Of a stretch of 64,000 bases of DNA, positions 7,873 to 15,414 are shown piece after piece (the first letter of the stretch is position 1; each line of letters starts with the position of its first letter). The notes beneath the pieces are model-generated. The model did not search any database, was not told the DNA's origin, and worked only from the letters and a program-made list of their open reading frames with translations. The stretch is from Salipiger mucosus DSM 16094. Its GTDB lineage: Bacteria > Pseudomonadota > Alphaproteobacteria > Rhodobacterales > Rhodobacteraceae. The position numbers were made by a program, and so were the translations under genes. The stretch spans positions 549,311-613,310 of the forward strand of contig NZ_KE557274.1 of NCBI RefSeq assembly GCF_000442255.1. Direction: 5' to 3'.

Positions 7873-8395
7873 CAGCGAAATTCTCTTCCACAATCCGGCG
7901 GCAAATGTCGTACCCGAAGCCTTGCCGGGCGAGTTTCGCCATATCCTTCTGACGGTACTGATCCTGGTCTTCCGGCCGAAAAGCACCAACCCGTTTCTTC
8001 CTGGCGAACGCGATGGCGGCTTCCAGCTCATCGTATTCCGCCTCGTCGATGACGTCCCGGTACTGTTCCGGATCGATCTGCTTCTGTCTCAGCTTCCCGT
8101 CGATTTTCCGGAGCGACATTCCGGTCCGGAGAGCGTTCTCGATGAAAAGCTCCACGAAACGCCGGTCGTCGACGTAGTTCCGCTCGGTGCAGTACGCGAT
8201 GGCCGCATCGATTTCGGCGTGAAACTCCGACAGATCTGTTTCAGTCCCACGAAGTCGGCGACGGATCTTTCTTTCAAGAACAACCCGGAGGTGACCGGTC
8301 GTCGTCTCGTAGCTCTTGAGATAGCCCAGAGCTGCCTGCACAAGCCACTCCGAGGTGATTGAATCCGCCGCGGGGCGAGGATTTTCTTCAGTCAT
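7862..8395 (-). CDS. recX: RecX-family regulatory protein
   Basis: RecX modulates RecA filaments in recombination and SOS. The 177-residue product has the three-helix RecX repeats: WLVQAALGYLKSYETTTGHL near residue 17, then ERNYVDDRRFVELFIENALR, then KKRVGAFRPED and the signature LARQGFGYDICRRIVEE at the end. Length matches the family. It is not next to recA here but in a plasmid-like backbone. It overlaps the following basic gene by 11 bases and is divergent from the recombinase-like gene at 8460, with about 65 bases shared between them. No GTTC-N7-GTTC LexA box is evident in that gap. Confidence 0.88.
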   Translation of the reverse strand: MTEENPRPAADSITSEWLVQAALGYLKSYETTTGHLRVVLERKIRRRLRGTETDLSEFHAEIDAAIAYCTERNYVDDRRFVELFIENALRTGMSLRKIDGKLRQKQIDPEQYRDVIDEAEYDELEAAIAFARKKRVGAFRPEDQDQYRQKDMAKLARQGFGYDICRRIVEENFADED

Positions 8396-8459
8396 TGCGA
8401 GATCCGTATTTCCGTGCGAGAATCTGTTCCATGAGACTGTTTGTCAAGGTCAGGAGCGC

Positions 8460-9146
8460 ATGGAGATGGCCCGTTCTGTAGGAAAGAGCAGGAGGATCAA
8501 GGAAAGGACGGTCAACGGGATCCGGATCCTGTCCGATCTCGATGTCGACAACATGCTGACCGTCGCATCGAAAACGAGATACCCGATCCGGAACCGGGCG
8601 ATTATCCTGCTTGGCACGGATGCCGGTCTCACGCCGCGGGAAATGTCCTTCCTGAAACGCTACCACGTCTACGGGGATGACGATCTGTTGGGAGAGGCCA
8701 TAGACCTGCGGGCGAAGCCGGGCGTGTATCTCACCTCCCGGGTGATACCGATGGCCCGCGAAGGGCGTCTCTGGAATGCGCTGCACTCACTGCTTGAGAA
8801 CGCGCCGGCTGTCCCTGGCGATCCCCTGATCATCTCGGAACGCGCGGTGGATGGTGGCGGGGCCACGAAGGACCCGGGATCGAAGCCGCTGCGGGCCATG
8901 CGCCGGGACAGCATCTCCTACGTTTACTGGAAGATCATGGAAAAGGCGGGGATCGCCAACGCATCTGCGCTGACGGCCCGGGCGACATTCATCGTCCGGG
9001 CCTGTCGGCAGGCGACCGAGGACCGGTTGAGCCTTCGATCCGTGCAGGAGATGACAGGCCTGCGCTCTCTGGAGTCCGTGCAGAGATTGCTGGAGTCCTC
9101 GCAGAGCGACCAGGAAACGATCATCCGGGACCTGTTCGGCAATTGA
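8460..9146 (+). CDS. Tyrosine-recombinase-fold protein lacking catalytic residues
   Basis: The catalytic-domain pattern of phage integrases is recognisable but eroded. RNRAIILLGTDAGLTPREM matches the usual box I, except that Thr stands where the first catalytic Arg should be. LTARATFIVRA aligns with HxLRHT, keeping the Arg but lacking both His. VQEMTGLRSLESVQRLL aligns with LGHxSxxTTxxY, but the final His and the nucleophilic Tyr are replaced by Leu. I infer a DNA-binding protein without strand-transfer activity. AGGAG lies 3 bases before ATG 8460 and 9 before ATG 8466, so the latter start is possible. It is divergent from recX and close to the origin. Confidence 0.65.
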   Translation: MEMARSVGKSRRIKERTVNGIRILSDLDVDNMLTVASKTRYPIRNRAIILLGTDAGLTPREMSFLKRYHVYGDDDLLGEAIDLRAKPGVYLTSRVIPMAREGRLWNALHSLLENAPAVPGDPLIISERAVDGGGATKDPGSKPLRAMRRDSISYVYWKIMEKAGIANASALTARATFIVRACRQATEDRLSLRSVQEMTGLRSLESVQRLLESSQSDQETIIRDLFGN

Positions 9147-9196
9147 CCCATGCGACCGGCCCGCAAACTTTGCGGTCTATTGTGTGGAGGATTTCG

Positions 9197-9676
9197 ATGT
9201 CCAGGCTGGTCGACGCAGAACTGGATCACGTTCTGGAAACAGCGCTGATCTCTCCGGCTTTCGAGATCGATGGGACCACGGACGAGTATGCGTTTCTGCT
9301 CGAGGTCGACCCGGAAGATGGTCCGGTGATTGAGCGCTCCGAGGATGGCTACTTCATCCGGGCCATCGAGTGTTTCGACGAGCCGGCGGTTGTCCTGTTC
9401 TCTCCGGAGGGCGTGACCTGCGGGTTCTATTGGCGTTTCCAAGCCTGGATCGATGAGGCGCATCGTGGCCTCGGGTTCGGTGTCGAGATGATCCTGGCCT
9501 ATGCGGACCATTTTCAGGATCTGGCCTGGGACGGGGAACTGGAGGCCTCCCAGGGGCTGGGGTTCTCCGAACGTGGCCATTCGGTGCACGTGACAGCCCA
9601 GCGCATTGCCAGGATCCGTGACCAGGGAGCCGATCCCGACGCGTTCGATCCGGTTCCGGCTCCGGCCTTCTGCTGA
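9197..9676 (+). CDS. Hypothetical protein with GNAT-like segment (159 aa)
   Basis: Start at 9197 is supported by GGAGG seven bases upstream. The product begins MSRLVDAELDHVLETAL. Around residues 85-105 it has WIDEAHRGLGFGVEMILAYA, which resembles the R/Q-x-x-G-x-G/A acetyl-CoA loop and following helix of GNAT acetyltransferases, but only part of that fold is evident. It is acidic overall and presumably cytosolic. It follows the recombinase-like gene on the same strand after 50 bases and may be co-transcribed. The substrate is unknown, and the GNAT assignment is tentative. Confidence 0.6.
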   Translation: MSRLVDAELDHVLETALISPAFEIDGTTDEYAFLLEVDPEDGPVIERSEDGYFIRAIECFDEPAVVLFSPEGVTCGFYWRFQAWIDEAHRGLGFGVEMILAYADHFQDLAWDGELEASQGLGFSERGHSVHVTAQRIARIRDQGADPDAFDPVPAPAFC

Positions 9677-9680
9677 GTTT

Positions 9681-9703
9681 CCCGAAAATCCGCTCGGTCG
9701 TAG
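9681..9703 (+). repeat. Copy 1 of intergenic motif AAATCCGCTCGGTYGTAG
   Basis: CCCGAAAATCCGCTCGGTCGTAG directly after the stop of the 159-residue gene (written here in full only as the core AAATCCGCTCGGTCGTAG). It is one of three intergenic copies within 2 kb. Here CCGCT and AGCGG can form a small stem. Confidence 0.5.
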
Positions 9704-9831
9704 CGGGGTCGGCTCATGCCGCGTTGCAGCAAACGCAAGGCGGCATCCAGTTTGTGTCCGTTGTCATTGAGAGCGGGGAGGCAAATGTTAGCGGCAACAG
9801 AGAACACAGATGATCTTTCAAGGAGGCCGAC

Positions 9832-10047
9832 ATGGCTGCTATCGACACACAAACCACCCCGCTCAACGGCATGCGTGACCGCGTGCAGGCACTTCTGGAG
9901 ACCTGGAAGGTTCGCCGCGCCCAGCGCGCCGAGTACAACCGCGTTCGCCGGGAACTTTCAGGGATGACCGACCGCGATCTTGCCGACATCGGCATCCCAC
10001 GCGTCAGCATCGATGATATCGCCTACGAGGCTGCCTATCGTATGTAA
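9832..10047 (+). CDS. DUF1127 small Arg-rich protein (71 aa)
   Basis: The C-terminal motif RRELSGMTDRDLADIGIPR is the DUF1127 (YjiS-like) signature of small alphaproteobacterial proteins, several of which act in RNA turnover and stress responses in relatives. A strong ribosome binding site AAGGAGG lies upstream of ATG 9832. The protein is basic and has no membrane segment. It is flanked by two copies of the 18-base intergenic motif and followed by a hairpin at 10058-10077. The precise role of this copy is unknown. Confidence 0.85.
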   Translation: MAAIDTQTTPLNGMRDRVQALLETWKVRRAQRAEYNRVRRELSGMTDRDLADIGIPRVSIDDIAYEAAYRM

Positions 10048-10057
10048 GCCGATGTAA

Positions 10058-10077
10058 CGGGTGCCATTGGGCACCCG
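10058..10077 (+). terminator. Hairpin after the DUF1127 gene
   Basis: CGGGTGCC-ATTG-GGCACCCG is a perfect 8-bp stem 10 bases past the stop codon and between convergent genes. It is followed by AAAATCC rather than T residues, so it resembles a stabilising or bidirectional terminator hairpin more than a classical intrinsic terminator. Confidence 0.55.
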
Positions 10078-10096
10078 AAAATCCGCTCGGTTGTAG
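10074..10096 (+). repeat. Copy 2 of intergenic motif AAATCCGCTCGGTYGTAG
   Basis: Core AAATCCGCTCGGTTGTAG immediately after the DUF1127 hairpin, in the convergent gap before the gdh stop. It is followed by AGCG, which can pair with CGCT of the motif. Confidence 0.5.
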
Positions 10097-10117
10097 AGCG
10101 TCCCTCGCGCCTGGAGC

Positions 10118-11539
10118 TCACAGTCCCTTGCTGTCGTAGGCCGCGACAATCTTCTTGATGCTGAGAGCGTATGCGGCGGACCTCAGGTCCCCGAACTTGC
10201 GGTCGCCGTGCCAGATCTCCCGCATCGCCTGGTAGGCTTCGCGCATGGTGTCGTCGAGGCCGGAGCGGACGAGATCGAGTTCGCGTGGGCCATGCAGGTA
10301 CGTGCGCTTGAAGCTCTCGCCGATGCCTTCCATGCCGTTGCGTGACATCACACGGTCGATCTCGTTGATCAGCATGATGTTGCGGGACTCTTCGAGACGC
10401 CTCTGCATGCGGCCGAAGCGCATGTGGCTGAGATTCTTCACCCACTCGAAGTAGGAAACGATGACGCCGCCGGCGTTGGCATAGAGATCCGGGATCACGG
10501 TGATGCCGCGGTCCTTCAGGATCTTGTCGGCCCTGGCCGTCGTGGGGCCGTTGGCGGCCTCGATGACGACCTTTGCATGGATCCTGGAAGCGTTCCCGTC
10601 GTGAATGACGCCCTCGACGGCGGCGGGGATCAGGATGTCGCAGTCCTCCTCGAGAACATGGATGGCGTCGCCCTGGCGGATGACGGTCCCGTGCGGGTAG
10701 TGGGTCACGCCACCGCGCTCGCGAATGTACGTTTGCAGGTGCTCGATATCGATGCCGTCGTGATCCACCACGGCCCCGTCGCGCTCGATGACCGCGGTGA
10801 TCTTGCAGCCGTCTTCTTCGGACAGGAACTTCGCAGCGTGATAGCCGACGTTTCCGAGGCCCTGGACGATGACCCTTTTGCCGGCCAGGCCTCCCTGCAG
10901 ACCGGCCCGGGAGACGTCGTCGGGATGGCGGAAGAATTCCCGAAGGCCGTACTGGACGCCGCGACCGGTGGCCTCGATGCGTCCACGGATTCCGTTCTGT
11001 CCGACCGGCTTTCCGGTGACACAGGCGGCCGCGTCGATATCGGTGGTGTTCATGCGGGAGTACTGGTCCGCGATCCAGGCCATTTCGCGCTCACCGGTGC
11101 CCATGTCCGGGGCGGGGACGTTCTGGGAGGGGTGGATGAGATCGCGCTTGATGAGCTCGTAGGCGAACCGCCGGGTGATCTTCTCGAGCTCGTCTTCCGT
11201 CCATTTCGAGGGGTCGATGCAAAGGCCGCCCTTCGAGCCGCCGAAGGGCACATCGACGAGCGCGCACTTGAGGGTCATGAGCGCGGACAGGGCTTCGACC
11301 TCTTCCTGGTTCACGGTGGGAGCGTAGCGGATGCCGCCCTTGACCGGTTCACAGTGCTCGGAGTGTACCGAGCGGTAGCCGGTGAAGGTGTGAATGTGGC
11401 CGCGAAGCTTCACGCCGAAGCGCACCGTGTAGGTCGAGTTGGCGACCCTGATTTTCTCTGAGAGACCGGGATCCATGTCGAGCTTGTCCATGGTGGCCTG
11501 GAAGATTGCATCGGTGGAGTCGCGGAAGCTGCTGGTCAT
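10118..11539 (-). CDS. gdhA: Glu/Leu/Phe/Val-type NAD(P) glutamate dehydrogenase
   Basis: Catalyses reversible oxidative deamination of glutamate to 2-oxoglutarate in the cytosol. The 473-residue product has the expected N-terminal substrate domain (KGGIRYAP and the catalytic-lysine region CALVDVPFGGSKGGL), PAPDMGTGEREMAWI, and the Rossmann domain with GLGNVGYHAAKFL, then EAANGPTTARAD and PDLYANAGGVIVSYFEWVKN. Length and motifs fit the tetrameric catabolic-type enzyme. The leader forms a stem covering the ribosome binding site (11544-11564). An lrp remnant lies upstream, suggesting the locus once had a dedicated Lrp/AsnC regulator. Confidence 0.93.
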   Translation of the reverse strand: MTSSFRDSTDAIFQATMDKLDMDPGLSEKIRVANSTYTVRFGVKLRGHIHTFTGYRSVHSEHCEPVKGGIRYAPTVNQEEVEALSALMTLKCALVDVPFGGSKGGLCIDPSKWTEDELEKITRRFAYELIKRDLIHPSQNVPAPDMGTGEREMAWIADQYSRMNTTDIDAAACVTGKPVGQNGIRGRIEATGRGVQYGLREFFRHPDDVSRAGLQGGLAGKRVIVQGLGNVGYHAAKFLSEEDGCKITAVIERDGAVVDHDGIDIEHLQTYIRERGGVTHYPHGTVIRQGDAIHVLEEDCDILIPAAVEGVIHDGNASRIHAKVVIEAANGPTTARADKILKDRGITVIPDLYANAGGVIVSYFEWVKNLSHMRFGRMQRRLEESRNIMLINEIDRVMSRNGMEGIGESFKRTYLHGPRELDLVRSGLDDTMREAYQAMREIWHGDRKFGDLRSAAYALSIKKIVAAYDSKGL

Positions 11540-11543
11540 GAAA

Positions 11544-11564
11544 CACCTCTTTTTCAGAGAGGTG
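11544..11564 (-). promoter_or_regulatory. Hairpin sequestering the gdh ribosome binding site
   Basis: On the mRNA, CACCUCU (11564-11558) can pair with AGAGGUG (11550-11544), with loop CUGAAAA. The 3' arm is the only good Shine-Dalgarno sequence, four to five bases before the gdh ATG. Translation of gdh is therefore likely to depend on opening this stem. Confidence 0.55.
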
Positions 11565-11617
11565 CTGCGCCCGGATTAAGTGAAGTTTTCGCCCAGGGGC
11601 CAGACTTCCTGATTTTT

Positions 11618-11639
11618 CCAGAAATCCGCTCGGTTGTAG
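11618..11639 (+). repeat. Copy 3 of intergenic motif AAATCCGCTCGGTYGTAG
   Basis: GAAATCCGCTCGGTTGTAG about 80 bases upstream of the gdh start, followed by GCACCC...GGGTGC, a stem similar to the one beside copy 2. Confidence 0.5.
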
Positions 11640-11754
11640 GTGCACCCCTTTATCACGGGTGCGCGACCGACGGGTGCGGCTTCACAGCCCACGTCTCGCG
11701 ACGCAGCCTTTCAAAGAGGTCGGAGAGTCACGCTTCGTCGGGTTGGTCTGGATC

Positions 11755-11862
11755 CGGAAGCTTCGATGCGACGGCCCGGCTGGCCTTGAGGGCCTGCTCT
11801 TACGGATACAGGATATCGAAGGGGTACGTTCAAAACACAGCTATGTCGTCCTCCGCACCTGA
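11755..11862 (+). pseudogene. 3' remnant of an Lrp/AsnC-family regulator gene
   Basis: The translated fragment KLRCDGPAGLEGLLLRIQ, followed by IEGVRSKHSYVVL, matches the C-terminal domain of the intact Lrp-type gene at 22279-22785 (KLRCSGPAGLERLLLRIQ, IDGVRSTHSYVVL). DNA similarity is obvious over about 105 bases. The N-terminal HTH is missing and no start or ribosome binding site precedes it. It lies beside gdh, a common Lrp target, so this is probably the decayed former regulator. The 390-base gap 11540-11931 holds, besides this remnant, only the gdh leader hairpin and motif copy 3. Confidence 0.75.
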
Positions 11863-11934
11863 AAGTTTTCCGAAAGGCAGCTCGGGAGCTCCCCGCATCT
11901 GGCAAAAGGAAGCTAGCGCTGCCAGTATGCGGTG

Positions 11935-12657
11935 ATGATCGAGCTGAAGCCCTTGTCGGATGACGATCCCGCTCTCGAATTCTCACCGCTACTGCGAGCT
12001 GCGCAGCGGACACTTGAGTACGCCTGCGACTATGGGTCTATCGGTCTGACGACAAGGAAGAACTTCAAGCGTGATTTCGTGCACTGGTCGGTGGAGGCGT
12101 TCGAATGGCCCGGGTTCGGGCCGCAACAAGCCTTCCAGTTCAGGAAGGTCCTGAACGAGTACGAGTTCGTCCCGCTGCAGGTTATTCATTTCCTGCTCCT
12201 GCACACCCGGCTTGGCCGACACTACAAGGGCGAGTTTAGGTTGACTGCCAAGGGGCGGGGGCTTGCCGAAAGCCCTGGCGACCTGTTTTCATGCATCGTC
12301 CCGTTCTTCCTCTTCGAAGTGGATCATGCGTCCTATGGACGCTTCGGTCGGCGCCCAGTCGGAACGTGGGACATCTGGTTGAATGTTCTGAACGTCGAGG
12401 TCGAGGACGGCGCTACCGAGCGTGATCTTTTCCAACAGTTCTATGGAGACGGTCCGAACTGGGACAACGACGGTTGGCGGGAGATCGTAGCGTTCTCCCA
12501 ATGTGTCACTAGGCCACTGGCTTGGGCGGGCCTCGTGACCCTGCAGGAAATCGATGGTGGCGGAGTATCGTCCCGGATGTGTTTCAAGACACCGTTGTGG
12601 CGCTCGGCGCTCATCCTCGACACTGACGATCAGGTTCGACCGGCCGTGCGGCATTGA
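11935..12657 (+). CDS. Hypothetical protein (240 aa)
   Basis: Unrecognised. The product starts MIELKPLSDDDPALEFSPLL, is soluble, and carries aromatic-rich stretches (FVHWSVEAFEWPGFGP, VPLQVIHFLLLHTRLGRHYKGEFRLTAKG split here by residues about 60-105) that look like a compact helical and possibly winged-helix fold. No catalytic motif or signal peptide is visible. The ribosome binding site is weak; GTG at 11932 is an alternative start. It is convergent with the GMC operon, separated by a 12-bp-arm hairpin at 12673-12722. Confidence 0.65.
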   Translation: MIELKPLSDDDPALEFSPLLRAAQRTLEYACDYGSIGLTTRKNFKRDFVHWSVEAFEWPGFGPQQAFQFRKVLNEYEFVPLQVIHFLLLHTRLGRHYKGEFRLTAKGRGLAESPGDLFSCIVPFFLFEVDHASYGRFGRRPVGTWDIWLNVLNVEVEDGATERDLFQQFYGDGPNWDNDGWREIVAFSQCVTRPLAWAGLVTLQEIDGGGVSSRMCFKTPLWRSALILDTDDQVRPAVRH

Positions 12658-12672
12658 GCTCAAGGATAGGGA

Positions 12673-12722
12673 ATCCGGGAATGGCATACTTCGCGCACAC
12701 CGCAATGCATCCATTCCCGGAT
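12673..12722. terminator. Long inverted repeat between convergent genes
   Basis: ATCCGGGAATGG (12673-12684) and CCATTCCCGGAT (12711-12722) are perfect 12-bp arms around a 26-base loop, located between the stops of two convergent genes. Probable bidirectional terminator. Confidence 0.6.
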
Positions 12723-12731
12723 CGCTATTGG

Positions 12732-14300
12732 TTAGAGTGAGCCGCGGTTCATCTCTCCCGCGATGTGTTCAGCCTGCCGGATGGCCAGGGCGACAATCGT
12801 TAGCGTCGGGTTCTCGGCAGCGCCGGTGGTGAACTGTGACCCGTCTGAGATATACAGGTTGGGCACGTCGTGCGCCCGCCCATTGCGGTTCACCACGCCA
12901 TCCTCGGGACGTTCGGACATCCGGTTGGTACCGAGGTTGTGCGTCGAGGGGTAGGGCGGCGTCGGCAGCGTTCTGGTCGCGCCGACCGCATCGTACATCG
13001 CTGCACCTTGGCGATAGGCATGCTCGCGCATCGCCTTGTCGTTGGGGTGATCGCTGTAGTGCACGTTGGCCACCTTGAGGCCGAAGTCGTCCTCGACGTC
13101 CGACAGGGTGACGCGATTGCTCTCCTGCGGCATGTCCTCGCCGACGATCCACATGCCGGCCATGTTCTCGTAGGCGTCGAGGGCGGTTGTGAACTCACGC
13201 CCCCAGGCGCCGGGATCGAGGAAGGCGGCCATGAAGGGCAGGCCCAACGACAGCGTTTCGAGCTCGTAGCCGCCGACAAAGCCGCGGGAGGGGTCATGGC
13301 GCGCCTCGTCCTGCACGATCCCGGCCATGGTGGTGCCGCGATACATGTGCACCGGTTTCTCGAAGATGCCGTAAACCGAGCCGGTCAGGTGCCGCATGTA
13401 GTTCCTGCCGACCATGCCAGAGCTGTTGGCCAGACCATCGGGGAACATCGAGGACGCCGAGTTGAGCAGCAGACGCGGGCTCTCGAAGGAGTTGCCTGCG
13501 ACGCAGACCACGCGGGCACGCTGCATCTGCAGGTTCCCGTCAGTGTCGAAGTATTCGACCCCCGTCACCTTGCCGCTTTCATCGTGCAGGATGCGCGCCA
13601 CGTGGGCCTTTTCGCGCACCTCGAGATTGCCGGTCGCCTCGCCCGCCGGAATGTCGGTATAGGCTGCCGACCACTTGGCGCCCCACTTGCAACCCTGGAA
13701 GCAGAAGCCGGTCTGCTGGCAGGCCATGCGGCCGTCACGTTCCTCGCTGTTGATCGCCATGCGGCCGGTGTGGACCTCCTTGTAGCCCAGCTTCTTCGCG
13801 CCGGCCTCGAAGACCTTGAAGTTGTTGCTGCCGGGCAGCCCGGGGATGCCGTTGGTGCGGGTGACGCCCAGCTTGTCCTCGGCGCGGTCGTAGTAGGGGG
13901 CCATCTCCTCAGCATCGATGGGCCAGTCGAGCAAGTTCGCGCCCTCGACCTCGCCATAGGTGGTGCGGGCTTTCCACTCGTGCGGCTGGAACCGGATCGA
14001 GGCACCGGCCCAATGTGTGGTGGTGCCACCGACCGCCTTCACGATCCAGGCGGGCAGGTTGGAAAAGTCCTTGGCGACTCGCCAGTCGCCGCTGGTGGTG
14101 CGCGTGTCGGTCCAGGCGAGCTGGCCGAAACTTTCCCACTCGTCGTTCACGTAGTCCTGCGGCAGGTAGCGTCCGCCCGCCTCGAGCGCGACGACGCTCA
14201 CGCCCTTCTGGGCCAATTCGTTGGCCAGGACGCCGCCGCCCGCGCCGGTGCCGATGATGACGACCACGTTGTCGTCGGTCATTTCGAAAGGTGCAGCCAT
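12732..14300 (-). CDS. GMC-family FAD dehydrogenase, gluconate 2-dehydrogenase-like large subunit
   Basis: Oxidises a sugar acid or polyol with FAD, feeding electrons to a cytochrome or quinone. The 522-residue product has the FAD Rossmann motif IIGTGAGGGVLANELA at residue 15, a cysteine cluster CQQTGFCFQGCKWGAK (about residue 195) as in the flavoprotein subunit of membrane gluconate-type dehydrogenases, and the C-terminal GMC signature AAENPTLTIVALAIRQAEHIAGE. A good ribosome binding site (GGAGG) precedes the ATG. It follows its Tat-exported partner subunit after 18 bases and is probably carried across the membrane with it. The substrate cannot be told from sequence. Confidence 0.85.
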   Translation of the reverse strand: MAAPFEMTDDNVVVIIGTGAGGGVLANELAQKGVSVVALEAGGRYLPQDYVNDEWESFGQLAWTDTRTTSGDWRVAKDFSNLPAWIVKAVGGTTTHWAGASIRFQPHEWKARTTYGEVEGANLLDWPIDAEEMAPYYDRAEDKLGVTRTNGIPGLPGSNNFKVFEAGAKKLGYKEVHTGRMAINSEERDGRMACQQTGFCFQGCKWGAKWSAAYTDIPAGEATGNLEVREKAHVARILHDESGKVTGVEYFDTDGNLQMQRARVVCVAGNSFESPRLLLNSASSMFPDGLANSSGMVGRNYMRHLTGSVYGIFEKPVHMYRGTTMAGIVQDEARHDPSRGFVGGYELETLSLGLPFMAAFLDPGAWGREFTTALDAYENMAGMWIVGEDMPQESNRVTLSDVEDDFGLKVANVHYSDHPNDKAMREHAYRQGAAMYDAVGATRTLPTPPYPSTHNLGTNRMSERPEDGVVNRNGRAHDVPNLYISDGSQFTTGAAENPTLTIVALAIRQAEHIAGEMNRGSL

Positions 14301-14318
14301 GTCAGTTTCCTCCCCGCC

Positions 14319-14843
14319 TCAGATCCACGTGATGTCGTCGAAGCCGCGGTCGATGTAGCCGCCGAACGAGTAGGATTCGCCCTCGTAGCCGAAGATCGGC
14401 CAGACCTCTTTCTGGTTGTAGAGGCCGGTCACGAGGCCGCCGCGTACACGCTGGAAGAAGTCGCTGTCCTCGATCCCGCGCAGGATGGCGACGCGGTCGG
14501 CCTCCCAGCCGGCGCCGCGGTAGCCGTCGAAGCCGGCCTGCCTGGCGGCGTCGTCCAGCATGTCGGTGCCGGCCTGGGCGAATTCGACTTCCTGGGGCGC
14601 GTCGTAGCCCTTGACCGCAGCCGCGTAGAAGCGATCACCGACCTTGTCGTGGGGGTAGATGTCGCGCGCCATCTGGACCAGCGTGGCAAAGGTTTCGGGC
14701 TTCATGGCATCCATTTCCGCCGCCCAGGCCGCGTCGCTGCCCGCGACGAAGCCGGACCCGACGACGAGGCCCGCGCCCGCCGCGACACCGCGCGACAGAA
14801 GCTGGCGACGCGTCAGCGTCCTGAGAGACCGTGTCTCGATCAT
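14319..14843 (-). CDS. Tat-exported gluconate 2-dehydrogenase subunit 3-type protein
   Basis: Small partner of a GMC dehydrogenase. The N-terminus has a twin-arginine signal (TLTRRQLLSRG followed by GVAAGAGLVVGSGFVAG), ending near AWA. The mature part (FATLVQMARDIYPHDKVGD, then ILRGIEDSDFFQRVRGGLVTGLYNQ, and VWPIFGYEGES) matches the subunit-3 family (PF13618 type). It is thought to escort the folded flavoprotein through the Tat pathway. GGGAGG precedes ATG 14843. It is second in an operon VOC - small subunit - large subunit, all minus strand. Confidence 0.85.
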   Translation of the reverse strand: MIETRSLRTLTRRQLLSRGVAAGAGLVVGSGFVAGSDAAWAAEMDAMKPETFATLVQMARDIYPHDKVGDRFYAAAVKGYDAPQEVEFAQAGTDMLDDAARQAGFDGYRGAGWEADRVAILRGIEDSDFFQRVRGGLVTGLYNQKEVWPIFGYEGESYSFGGYIDRGFDDITWI

Positions 14844-14921
14844 TCTTTTTCTCCTCCCTGTGTTGGGTTTTCCGGCCCCGTTGCGACTCCTCTTCCGCGC
14901 GGGGGCAGGGACGTCCTCACG

Positions 14922-15317
14922 TCATTTGAACCGACCGCTGCGTTCGAGCACCTCGATCTGGTAGCCGTCGGGGTCGGCCACGAAGAAGAAGCGGCCGACG
15001 AGCGTGCCACCGGGCGCGAATTCCACCAGTTTGCGGGGGGCGAGGCCCTCACGCTCGAAGCGCGCGTGCTCGGCGTCGAGGTCCTCGACCGAGACGGCGA
15101 GATGGCCGTAGCCGTCGCCGAGGTCATAGGGTTCTGTCCGGCCCTTGTTGACCGTGAACTCGACCTCGAATTCGGATTCGGCATTCGACATGTAGACGAG
15201 GGTAAAGTCGTCGAAATCGAGCCGGTCCGCCACCTCGAGCCCGAAGGCGGTACGGTAGAATGCGACCGAGCGCGCCTCGTCGAGGACGCGGATCATGCTG
15301 TGTATGGCCTTCGCCAT
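14922..15317 (-). CDS. Glyoxalase I / VOC-family protein
   Basis: A 131-residue metal-dependent VOC fold protein of the lactoylglutathione lyase type. Recognisable features are HSMIRVLDEARSVAFYRTAFG at the N-terminus (metal His 6), the central GYGHLAVSVEDLDAEHARFE with another candidate metal His, and FFFVADPDGYQIEVLER with the C-terminal Glu ligand. AGGAGGG precedes the ATG. As first gene of the GMC dehydrogenase operon it may detoxify or isomerise the carbonyl product; the substrate is not known. Confidence 0.85.
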   Translation of the reverse strand: MAKAIHSMIRVLDEARSVAFYRTAFGLEVADRLDFDDFTLVYMSNAESEFEVEFTVNKGRTEPYDLGDGYGHLAVSVEDLDAEHARFEREGLAPRKLVEFAPGGTLVGRFFFVADPDGYQIEVLERSGRFK

Positions 15318-15414
15318 GGTCCCTCCTGTGCAGCAGTATGCTCACAGAATGTGCAGGTAGGGCCGGATTAGGGGTAGTAGACCGTTACTACCGGCATACA
15401 CCTTTGGTCGTAAC

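Noticed and set aside
10074-10110. tRNA-like D-arm in GCTCGGTTGTAGAGC
   Set aside because: Only the D-arm resemblance is present; no acceptor stem, anticodon arm or T-arm follows. Treated as a repeated motif instead.
12870-15371. 833-codon plus-strand open frame opposite the GMC operon
   Set aside because: Three well-supported minus-strand genes with good ribosome binding sites occupy the same DNA. The long antisense frame follows from GC-rich codon usage.
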